Source of the DNA: JAVKSM01 sp039583705
Lineage (GTDB): Bacteria > Actinomycetota > Actinomycetes > Mycobacteriales > Pseudonocardiaceae
Assembly: GCA_039583705.1 (NCBI GenBank)
Contig: JAVKSM010000054.1
Location: 1-19,476 of the forward strand
Reading direction: 5' to 3'
Length of the DNA stretch: 19,476 bases
Under the pieces are notes generated by a model, which was given only the letters and a program-made list of their open reading frames with translations, was not told the DNA's origin and searched no databases. Shown one piece after another: positions 1 to 7,390 of the stretch (position 1 is its first letter; every line of letters starts with the position of its first letter). The translations under genes were made by a program, and so were the position numbers.

Positions 1-1
1 G

Positions 2-178
2 CTGTCGGTCGACCGCATCGGCGAGACCTGGCTTGAGAGCCAGGGCGAGCTGTTCGCCGACGCCGTGGAGCTCACCCGGCTCGGCACCCGCGCCCCCGGG
101 CTGCTCGCGGCCGGCTTCACCCCGCGCCGCCTGTCCTGGTTTCCCGCCACCAGGTGGTCGCTGGCCTGCCGGTCCTGA
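2..178 (+). CDS. C-terminal end of an unrecognised protein (partial)
   Basis: An open frame enters from the left edge and stops at TGA 176-178, giving the last 58 residues of a protein. It begins LSVDRIGETWLESQGELF and ends with the Arg/Trp-rich stretch RRLSWFPATRWSLACRS. Codon choice (GC-rich third positions) looks like a genuine gene of this genome. I do not recognise the family and see no motif that assigns a function. It lies directly upstream of the dnaK promoter region on the same strand. The HAIR sites between them argue that dnaK has its own promoter. A frame open by chance is possible at this length in high-GC DNA. Confidence 0.45.
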   Translation: MSVDRIGETWLESQGELFADAVELTRLGTRAPGLLAAGFTPRRLSWFPATRWSLACRS

Positions 179-230
179 CCTCGCCGGGTCCCGGCCGATC
201 CGCGAAGCCGCGGCGCCGCAGACCCCCAGC

Positions 231-268
231 CGCGGAACCCGGCCGCGGAACCCGGCCGCGGAACCCGG
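231..268. repeat. 13-bp tandem repeat, 3 copies
   Basis: CGCGGAACCCGG recurs at 231-242, 244-255 and 257-268, a period of 13 bp. Each junction contains the palindrome CCGCGG. It sits in the non-coding stretch between the upstream gene and the dnaK operators, about 50 bp before the first HAIR site. Function is unknown; it may be simple slippage. Confidence 0.8.
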
Positions 269-316
269 GACGCCGGGAACAGAGCGGCGCTGGTGTACGT
301 TTCGCAGGACAGCAAG

Positions 317-337
317 GTTGAGCGCATCCAGCTCAAG
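317..337. promoter_or_regulatory. HspR operator (HAIR site 1) upstream of dnaK
   Basis: The sequence reads GTTGAGC-N7-GCTCAAG, with a perfect 6-bp inverted core TTGAGC (318-323) and GCTCAA (331-336). The known HAIR consensus is CTTGAGT-N7-ACTCAAG, so the arm and spacer lengths match exactly. In Streptomyces and mycobacteria HspR binds such sites to repress the dnaK operon, and hspR is the last gene of this operon. The left arm TTGAGC could also act as a -35 element, but I see no clear -10 partner. Confidence 0.85.
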
Positions 338-372
338 GCAGCAGTTGAGGGGCCGGCGGCGGAGCGGTCAAA

Positions 373-393
373 CGTGAGCCACCCGTACTCAGG
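373..393. promoter_or_regulatory. HspR operator (HAIR site 2, imperfect) upstream of dnaK
   Basis: The sequence reads CGTGAGC-N7-ACTCAGG. The invariant cores TGAG (375-378) and CTCA (388-391) keep the HAIR geometry with a 7-bp spacer, with mismatches in the flanks. Its centre is 56 bp from the centre of site 1 and its end is 38 bp before the dnaK ATG. Multiple HAIR sites before dnaK are known in Streptomyces, so two sites here are plausible. Confidence 0.65.
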
Positions 394-431
394 ATCTACC
401 TGTGCTCAAGAGCGAGATGAGGAGACAACAC

Positions 432-2281
<1,850 letters not shown>

Positions 2282-2285
<4 letters not shown>

Positions 2286-2305
2286 GCGAGCGCAGCGAAC
2301 GAACC
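2282..2305 (+). repeat. SERSER-type repeat at the dnaK/grpE junction
   Basis: GTGAGCGAGCGCAGCGAAC begins at the overlapping stop and start codons of dnaK and grpE. This motif, read as (M)SERSE, is a common dispersed element at gene starts and intergenic regions of high-GC actinobacteria (recalled from genome annotations, not checked). It supplies the first residues of GrpE if the GTG start is used. It may instead have been inserted between the genes, with the native start at ATG 2306. Confidence 0.5.
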
Positions 2306-2998
2306 ATGGGGAACAACCCCGGCGGGAACAACCCCGGCGGGAACAACCCCGGCGGGAACAACGAGGAACCGGAGCCGCGCGTGGTGGTCCGCGACCGCCG
2401 CCGCATCGACCCCCAGACCGGGCAGGTCCGCAGCGCGGCACCCGGAACGGCCGGCGCCGACCAGCGGTCGGCGCCGCCCCCGGCGGCCCCGTCCGCCGAG
2501 CTGGCCGAGCTGGCCGAGCTGCGGGCTCAACTCGACGAGCGCACGTTCGACCTGCAGCGGGTCTCGGCGGAGTTCGCCAACTACCGGCGCCGGGTGGACC
2601 GGGACCGGGAGCTGGTGGCCGCCATGGCTCGCGCGCAGGTGGCGGCCGAGCTGCTCGGGGTGCTCGACGACGTCGATCGTGCCGAGCAGCATGGGGACCT
2701 CACCGGCCCGTTCAAGGCCGTGGCCGACAAGCTCGTCGCCGCGGTCGAGAAGCTGGGGATCGAACCGTTCGGCACCGAGGGTGAGCCGTTCGACCCTTCG
2801 GTGCACGAGGCGGTGCAGCACGCGACGGCCATGGACGTGGAGGGTCCGACGGTGAGCATGGTGCTGCGCCGGGGCTACCGGCTCGGCGAGCGGTTGCTGC
2901 GGCCGGCGATGGTCGCGGTGACCGACCGCGAGCCCGACGGGTCACCGCAGGCACCGGATGTCCAGATGTCGGATGCCCAGATTCCGGACCAGCAGTGA
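2282..2998 (+). CDS. grpE: Nucleotide exchange factor GrpE
   Basis: GrpE dimers release ADP from DnaK. The long helix region (LAELAELRAQLDERTFDLQR, then VSAEFANYRRRVDRDREL) and the C-terminal signature FDPSVHEAVQ followed by VLRRGYRLGERLLRPAMVAV are diagnostic. The GTG at 2282 overlaps the dnaK stop (GTGA), which suggests translational coupling and gives 238 residues; an in-frame ATG at 2306 would give 230 and has no clear Shine-Dalgarno sequence. The N-terminus is unusual: after SERSERT come three copies of an NNPGG repeat, encoded by a 15-bp tandem duplication, then a Pro-rich disordered stretch before the coiled coil. This low-complexity tail is probably dispensable. The C-terminal tail after the beta domain is also short and polar. 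Confidence 0.96.
2311..2363. repeat. 15-bp tandem repeat in the 5' end of grpE
   Basis: GAACAACCCCGGCGG occurs head to tail at 2311-2325, 2326-2340 and 2341-2355, and a fourth copy begins at 2356 (GAACAAC). The period is a multiple of three, so copy-number change would keep the frame and only alter the number of NNPGG units in GrpE. Confidence 0.95.
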
Positions 2999-3014
2999 GA
3001 GGAGGTGGCGCCCG

Positions 3015-4229
3015 GTGACCGCGCGGGATTGGATCGAGAAGGACTTCTACCGTGAGCTGGGCGTCTCCTCCGACGCCTCGGCCGACGACATCAAGCGGGC
3101 CTACCGCAAGCTGGCCCGGGAGCTGCATCCGGACGCCAACCCCGGCGACACGAAGGCGGAGGCCCGGTTCAAGGCCGTGTCGGAGGCCTACGGGGTGCTC
3201 TCCGACACCGACAAGCGCAAGCAGTACGACGAGGCACGGGCCCTGTTCGCCGGGAGCGGCCGCGGGTTCCGCGGGTTCCCCGGCGGGGCCGGCGGCGGTG
3301 TCGGCGGGTTCCCCGGCGGTGGCGGCGGCTTCGACCTGGGCGACCTGTTCGGCGGCGCCGGTGGCGCCGGTGGTGGCGCCGCCGGGTCCGGTGGTCTCGG
3401 GGACCTGCTCGGCGGCCTGTTCGGCCGCGGGGCGGGCGCCCGTGGCACGGCGTCGCGGCCGCAACGCGGCGCAGACGTCGAGACCGAGGTGCGCATCGAG
3501 TTCGTCGACGCCGTGCGGGGGGCGACGCTGCCGTTGCGGCTGTCCGCACCCACCCGCTGCGGTACCTGCGGGGGGTCCGGTGCCCGACCGGGTACCACCC
3601 CCCGCACCTGTCCGACGTGCAACGGGTCGGGCTTCGTCTCCCGCAGCCAGGGCGCGTTCGCGTTCAGTGAACCGTGCCGGGACTGCCGGGGCTCCGGGCG
3701 CCTCGTCGACGAACCGTGCCCGGAGTGCGGCGGCGACGGCGTGAGCACCCGGACCCGCACCCTCACGATGCGGATCCCGGCAGGGGTGAACGACGGGCAG
3801 AAGATCCGGGTCGCCGGACAGGGCGAGCCGGGACGTTTCGGGGCACCGGCCGGTGACCTGTTCGTCACCGTGCACGTCAATCCGCACCGGGTGTTCGGCC
3901 GGTCCGGCGACGACCTCACGCTGCGGGTCCCGGTGACGTTCCCGGAGCTGGTCTCCGGATCGACGATCACCGTGCCCACCCTGGACGGCAAGGTGTCGCT
4001 GCGGGTGCCGCCGGGCACCGCCAGCGGGCAGACGCTGCGGGTGCGAGGCAAGGGCGTCGCGCGTCGCGACCGGCGCACCGGCGACCTGCTGGTGACCGTC
4101 GAGGTCGCGGTGCCGGCCTCCCTCGACAAGAAGGCCGCCACCGCGCTCGCGGACTACGCCGAGGCCACGAAGGGCTACGACCCGCGAGCCGAGCTGACCG
4201 CGATGGTGGCGCGAGGGGAGAGCGCGTGA
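3015..4229 (+). CDS. dnaJ: Hsp40 co-chaperone DnaJ
   Basis: A 404-residue type I J-protein that stimulates the DnaK ATPase and delivers substrates. The J domain (about residues 10-75) has YRKLARELHPD with the catalytic HPD at 38-40. A long Gly/Phe-rich linker follows (about 80-150). The zinc region (about 182-243) has four CxxC(x)G motifs: CGTCGGSG, CPTCNGSG, CRDCRGSG and CPECGGDG. Two beta-barrel substrate-binding domains end the protein. The GTG at 3015 is chosen because AGGAGGT (3000-3006) lies 8 bases upstream and the product starts TARDWIEKDFYRELGV, as in actinobacterial DnaJ1; the longer open frame from 2958 overlaps grpE. It lies 16 bp after grpE and overlaps hspR by GTGA. Confidence 0.97.
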   Translation: MTARDWIEKDFYRELGVSSDASADDIKRAYRKLARELHPDANPGDTKAEARFKAVSEAYGVLSDTDKRKQYDEARALFAGSGRGFRGFPGGAGGGVGGFPGGGGGFDLGDLFGGAGGAGGGAAGSGGLGDLLGGLFGRGAGARGTASRPQRGADVETEVRIEFVDAVRGATLPLRLSAPTRCGTCGGSGARPGTTPRTCPTCNGSGFVSRSQGAFAFSEPCRDCRGSGRLVDEPCPECGGDGVSTRTRTLTMRIPAGVNDGQKIRVAGQGEPGRFGAPAGDLFVTVHVNPHRVFGRSGDDLTLRVPVTFPELVSGSTITVPTLDGKVSLRVPPGTASGQTLRVRGKGVARRDRRTGDLLVTVEVAVPASLDKKAATALADYAEATKGYDPRAELTAMVARGESA

Positions 4230-4738
4230 ACCAGCGAAACCCGCTCGCGGGGTCGAGCCGTCACCACCGAGAGCCGCTCGCGGGATCGGGCCGTCACCAC
4301 CGTCCGCCGGGCCTGCCGTCGGGCGCGGACGAGGACAGCCCGGTCTTCGTCATCTCGGTCGCGGCCGAGCTGGCCGGGCTGCACGCCCAGACGCTGCGCA
4401 GCTATGACCGGCTGGGGCTGGTCTCACCCGGTCGGTCGACCGGTGGCGGCCGCCGCTACTCGGTGCGCGACATCGCGCTGCTGCGCGAGGTGCAGCGGCT
4501 GTCACAGGACGAGGGCGTCAACCTCGCGGGGATCAAGCGGATCATCGAGCTGACCAGCCAGCTCACGACACTGCGGCGTCGGCTGGCCGAGCTCACCGAG
4601 GAGCTGGCCATGGCCCGTCTGGCGGCTGAGCGGGCCGCCGCCACCGTGCACGCCTCCTACCGCCGCGACCTGGTGCCGGTGGAGCCCCCCGGCTCCCTCG
4701 TGGTCTGGCACCCCGAGTGGCGCCCACCCCACCGCTGA
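4226..4738 (+). CDS. hspR: MerR-family heat-shock repressor HspR
   Basis: HspR binds HAIR inverted repeats and represses dnaK-operon and clpB transcription, with DnaK as corepressor in the Streptomyces model. The MerR helix-turn-helix with wing is clear from about residue 41: VISVAAELAGLHAQTLRSYD, then RLGLVSPGRSTGGGRRYS and RDIALLREVQRLSQDEGVNL. A coiled coil (about 113-140) and the C-terminal LVVWHPEW motif typical of HspR follow. The GTG at 4226 overlaps the dnaJ stop; GAGGGGAG (4213-4220) is a good ribosome site. The product is 170 residues, longer than usual because of a roughly 35-residue N-terminal extension built from a duplicated 11-residue unit (NPLAGSSRHHR and EPLAGSGRHHR). The three HAIR sites in this window are its expected targets, making the operon self-regulated. 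Confidence 0.95.
   Translation: MNQRNPLAGSSRHHREPLAGSGRHHRPPGLPSGADEDSPVFVISVAAELAGLHAQTLRSYDRLGLVSPGRSTGGGRRYSVRDIALLREVQRLSQDEGVNLAGIKRIIELTSQLTTLRRRLAELTEELAMARLAAERAAATVHASYRRDLVPVEPPGSLVVWHPEWRPPHR
4241..4302. repeat. 33-bp tandem duplication in the 5' end of hspR
   Basis: CCGCTCGCGGGGTCGAGCCG (from 4241) is repeated with two changes 33 bp later (4274-4302). Each copy contains a small hairpin, CCGC-TC-GCGG, with arms extending to 5 bp in the first copy (4240-4251). The duplication is in frame and encodes two 11-residue Arg/His-rich units in HspR. It resembles a REP-like element captured in coding sequence. Confidence 0.85.
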
Positions 4739-5068
4739 ACGCTCCGCCGCTTCGAGGTGCCTGGCGCCGGGGTCAGCCGTAATACCTGCAACGCGTTGAC
4801 GGCCTTGACCTGGCCTTGACTCCGACGGCCTGAGACCATCGCGATCCCTGTCCCGCACACCCACGCCGAGCGGTGCGCCTCGCGGTGCAATCACATGCGG
4901 AGCCCGACTGCCTTGAGCAAGTACGTTGCCTTCGTTTCCTGCGTACCACGGCTGCTGCTACCGCTGAGGAACGCGACCGACCGCCCGTGTCCACTATCCT
5001 CGATTCGATGCGGCTAGCGGATGGACGGTGGCCGGCGCCGCTGGCGGTGAGGCCCCGGTCGGCTGGGG
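4739..5068. other. Intergenic stretch between hspR and the toxin cassette
   Basis: About 330 bp without a convincing gene. It contains the 10-bp palindrome CAACGCGTTG (4789-4798), three closely spaced TTGAC motifs (4796, 4805, 4815) and a possible -10 hexamer at 4995-5000. Base composition is less GC-biased than the flanking operon. I see no tRNA, no clear terminator after hspR, and no coding signal beyond a short frame at 5008-5088 that overlaps the next gene. Confidence 0.6.
4995..5000 (+). promoter_or_regulatory. Possible -10 element before the toxin cassette
   Basis: TATCCT fits the actinobacterial TANNNT -10 pattern and would place the transcription start near 5007-5008, about 60 bases before the first cassette gene. 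No good -35 is visible 17-18 bp upstream, so the assignment is tentative. Confidence 0.35.
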
Positions 5069-5380
5069 GTGGTCGTGGTGGGTGCTGAGGGACGGTTGAC
5101 GGTCGGCTACGCCGAGATGCAGGGGTTGGCGACGGCGCTGAAGGGATACGCCGGGGAGGTAGGCGGGGCTGGGTCGGGGTTCGATGCGTGTTTCGATGTC
5201 GGTGATGCTGTGGTGGGTGCGGCGTTGGATGGGTTCAGCGCCGCGTGGGCGCAGCAGGTGGCGGTGCTGGCTGAGTTGATGGGGGCATTCGCTGGCAGGG
5301 TCGCGGCTGGGGCTGGGGAGTATCGCCAGACCGACGGTCAGGTTGGTGGGGCTGCGGGGAAGCTGCCCGGGTCGCGATGA
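5069..5380 (+). CDS. Small EspC/WXG100-like type VII secretion partner
   Basis: A 103-residue, largely helical Ala/Gly-rich protein without a Sec signal. The layout resembles the EspC (ESX-1 secreted) and WXG100 class of helical-hairpin proteins: helix 1 around 14-32, a Gly turn, then a long helix from about 46 with Trp60. A C-terminal YxxxD motif (YRQTD, residues 85-89) matches the general type VII secretion signal. Such proteins pair with a larger WXG/LXG protein and are co-exported by an ESX apparatus, none of which lies in this window. The GTG at 5069 is one of several candidates (5075 and 5078 also in frame). It overlaps the next gene by ATGA, implying coupled expression and a complex. 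Codon use (GTT, TTG, GGG, GAT) differs from the flanking conserved genes, hinting at acquisition. Family assignment rests on layout and motif only. Confidence 0.65.
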   Translation: MVVVGAEGRLTVGYAEMQGLATALKGYAGEVGGAGSGFDACFDVGDAVVGAALDGFSAAWAQQVAVLAELMGAFAGRVAAGAGEYRQTDGQVGGAAGKLPGSR

Positions 5381-6564
5381 GCAACCCGTCTGAGCCGAAT
5401 GCGGTCTTGGTTGATCTGCCGCGCCCGACGGGGCAGCCGGAACTGATCCGGTCGATCGGCCAGGGGTACGGCAGGGCGGCTCGGTCGCTGGGCTTGGTCG
5501 CGGCGGCGATCCGGCAGCGGTTGTCGGCCACGGTGGGCCAGGCGTGGATCGGCGGGGCGGCCGCCTCGGCGCGCACGGTCGGGGACGGTTTCGCCAACGG
5601 CGCTGCGACGGCCGGCGACTATGCGGGCGGCGCCGCTACCGCGTTGCTGGGGTGCGCGGCGGGGTGGGAGGCCGCGCTGGCTGGCTATGACCGGGCGGTG
5701 AGGTTGGCGGATCAGGCGTTGGAGGAGGAACGACACCACCGCGCGCGCTCGGCGCTCGTTGCGAGCTTCCCGACCGCGATCTTTGCGGAGGACGGCTATC
5801 AGAGCCCGCTGCGGGGGCAGGCTCGCGCGCTGGCCCGACAAGCTGTCGGGGAGTTTCAGGTGGCCTCGGCCACGTGCGCGAAGGCGTTGGCCTACGAAGC
5901 TGGGAAGCTGCGCCCGCCGCCGCCTCCTGCTCGTGGCGGGCAGGGTGGGAGTTGGTGGGAGCAGGGTCTGCATGTCGTGGAGAACGCCGGCGGCGCCGTG
6001 GTGGACGGCTTCGCCTCGCTCGGCAACGCCGCCGTCAACCATCTCGGCGATGTGGCCGGCGTCCTCGGGGGATTGGGACTCGCGGGGATCAGCGGGCTCG
6101 GCGAGGGGGCCGGCGCGGTCCTCGACGCGAGCGGTGTGGGTGCCATCGCGGGAGTGCCCCTCGACGCGGTCTCGACGCTGGGCGTCGCCGCTGGCGGGGG
6201 GATCGCGATGGCGGCGATGCGCGACCTCGGCCAGCACGCGGCCGGAGACGACCACGTCGAACCGATCCAACCCAGTGGCGGCGGGTCGGGCGAAGGCGGT
6301 AACACACCGCCCGGGGCGAAGCCGGGATGGGCCTCCCGCACGGCCGACAACGGCAGAGGCACGGTGTGGCAGCAACCCGGGGCCACGGGAAACGCGGATA
6401 TGGTGCGCATCATGGATCCCACGCTCCGGTACCCCTACGGGTATGTGCGCTTCTACAATCAGTACGGCCAACCTGTGGATCTGGACGGCCAGCCGGGGCC
6501 GGATCCGGAGACTCACATCCCGCGAGCCCCGGACGGCTCTTACCCGCTCCCGAAAGGGTGGTAG
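5377..6564 (+). CDS. WXG-type polymorphic toxin candidate
   Basis: A 395-residue protein with three parts. Residues 1-180 are helical with a WXG motif (WIG, 57-59) in QAWIGGAAAS and a second long helix (about 97-120), as in N-terminal targeting domains of type VII secreted toxins. After a poly-Pro linker (180-184), residues 195-285 form a Gly/Ala/Val-rich hydrophobic segment of the kind seen in translocation or pretoxin regions. A Gly/Ser linker (299-313) leads to a compact C-terminal domain (about 317-395) starting GWASRTADNGRGTVWQQPGA and ending DGSYPLPKGW. Conserved-looking polar residues there are Arg344, Arg358, Tyr360, Asn361 and His380, which would suit a small RNase, but I cannot name the fold. 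ATG 5377 overlaps the upstream stop; GGGGAAG (5356-5362) lies upstream at long spacing. The following DUF6188-like gene is the likely immunity gene. Toxicity is inferred. Confidence 0.7.
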   Translation: MSNPSEPNAVLVDLPRPTGQPELIRSIGQGYGRAARSLGLVAAAIRQRLSATVGQAWIGGAAASARTVGDGFANGAATAGDYAGGAATALLGCAAGWEAALAGYDRAVRLADQALEEERHHRARSALVASFPTAIFAEDGYQSPLRGQARALARQAVGEFQVASATCAKALAYEAGKLRPPPPPARGGQGGSWWEQGLHVVENAGGAVVDGFASLGNAAVNHLGDVAGVLGGLGLAGISGLGEGAGAVLDASGVGAIAGVPLDAVSTLGVAAGGGIAMAAMRDLGQHAAGDDHVEPIQPSGGGSGEGGNTPPGAKPGWASRTADNGRGTVWQQPGATGNADMVRIMDPTLRYPYGYVRFYNQYGQPVDLDGQPGPDPETHIPRAPDGSYPLPKGW

Positions 6565-6566
6565 TG

Positions 6567-6950
6567 GTGGACTTGGGGATGCGCGGGCAGATGGCCAGCA
6601 TGGGGGACTTCGGCTACAACGTGTCGCTGGTGACCCCGGGCGGGTACGAGATCAGCACTGGGCGGGATTTCACGGTGCACACCGCCACCGGGGATATCCG
6701 GATCTCTCCCGCCAATGGCTACCCGGGACCCGAGGAGGACCGGCTCAGGGAGGCTGTGAAGCAGGAGATCCGGTCTACCACCGTCGACGAGTCGGGGGGG
6801 CTGACAGTCGCGTTCGCGGATGGCGCGCGGCTACGCATCGAGCCGGATGAGGACTACGAGGCGTGGACCGTCACTGGCCCCAAGGGGTTCATGGTGGTGT
6901 GCATGCCGGGCGGCGAACTGGCGATCTGGTCGGCCAAGGACGAGACGTAA
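6567..6950 (+). CDS. DUF6188-like probable immunity protein
   Basis: A 127-residue acidic soluble protein predicted to be mostly beta strand. The C-terminal block LRIEPDEDYEAWTVTGPKGF followed by VVCMPGGELAIW matches the hallmark of the DUF6188 family as I remember it (YEAW, then VxxPGGELAxW). DUF6188 proteins are small and often occur beside polymorphic toxins, so an immunity role is likely here, though it is inferred from position. GTG 6567 is preferred because GAAAGGG (6552-6558) lies 8 bases upstream; GTG 6564, sharing a base with the toxin stop, and ATG 6579 are alternatives. It has no signal peptide or membrane segment, fitting protection against a cytoplasmic toxin activity. It directly follows the toxin with essentially no gap. 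Confidence 0.7.
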   Translation: MDLGMRGQMASMGDFGYNVSLVTPGGYEISTGRDFTVHTATGDIRISPANGYPGPEEDRLREAVKQEIRSTTVDESGGLTVAFADGARLRIEPDEDYEAWTVTGPKGFMVVCMPGGELAIWSAKDET

Positions 6951-6994
6951 CCAGGACCGGGCCCTTTCACGCGGATGGGGGTGCCGCCGGGCTT

Positions 6995-7123
6995 CGCCAG
7001 CGCCGAGGAGTCGGCGATCGTGTCCAGGAGGGGCTCTGTGCCGAAGTTGGGGCCGGTCGCGTCGATGGTGAGGCCGAATGCGGCAGCGAGTTCGTCGTAG
7101 AAAGCGCTGAAGGGCCACCCCCG
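6995..7123 (-). pseudogene. Fragment resembling a LysR-type regulator effector domain
   Basis: On the minus strand a short coding-like stretch reads RGWPFSAFYDELAAAFGLTI, then DATGPNFGTEPLLDTIADSSALA. This resembles part of the effector-binding domain of actinobacterial LysR-type regulators, from memory only. Similarity seems to stop near 6995, and the other side is cut where the IS630 fragment begins at about 7131. It has no start codon, DNA-binding domain or proper end, so it is at most a remnant left by rearrangement. Confidence 0.35.
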
Positions 7124-7130
7124 ATTCCAC

Positions 7131-7374
7131 CTACACTTCACTCCCACCTCCTCGTCATGGCTCAACCTCGTGGAACGGTGGTTCCGGGAGATCACCGACA
7201 AGGCCATCCGCCGCGGTGTTCCACAGCGTCAACGAACTCATCACCGCGATCGAGGACTACCTGCAAGCCGACAACGACAACCCCAGACCGTTTATCTGGA
7301 CCGCCACCGCAGAACAAATCCTGGTCAAAGTCGCCCGCGGACGCGTCGCCCTCCAACAAGTAGAAAATCAATAG
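7131..7374 (+). pseudogene. IS630-family transposase remnant (C-terminal end, frameshifted)
   Basis: The translation LHFTPTSSSWLNLVERWFRE is the very conserved block around the last catalytic acidic residue (Glu of NLVERWF) of the IS630/DDE_3 transposases. It continues ITDKAIRRG and then changes frame at about 7213-7216: in the new frame GTG TTC CAC reads VFHSVNELITAIEDYLQADN and runs to TAG 7372-7374, a typical C-terminus. A single missing base explains it. Only about 81 codons remain of a protein that is normally 330 or more, so the 5' part, with the catalytic Asp residues, is gone. The element is dead. Without correction, the upstream frame reads straight into the MFS gene and gives a false fusion. 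Confidence 0.9.
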
Positions 7375-7390
7375 TGAGACACTACACTAG
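7372..7390. repeat. Probable right end of the IS630-family element
   Basis: Immediately after the transposase stop lies TAGTG-AGA-CACTA (7372-7384), then CACTAG (7385-7390). IS630-family elements insert at TA, often within CTAG, and their inverted repeat lies just after the transposase. CTAG at 7387-7390 therefore probably marks the insertion point. No matching left end is present within the window. Confidence 0.5.

Noticed and set aside
402..431. Upstream GTG start for DnaK
   Set aside because: It would add ten residues not found in the family and ignore the good AGGAG site placed for ATG 432.
4912..4932. A further HAIR site (CTTGAGC at 4912-4918) before the toxin cassette
   Set aside because: Only the left arm is present; the sequence 7 bp downstream is TTGCCTT, not GCTCAAG.
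5008..5088. A leaderless 26-residue peptide starting at ATG 5008, 7 bases after TATCCT
   Set aside because: It overlaps the start of the EspC-like gene, has no recognisable content, and the hexamer can equally serve the downstream gene.
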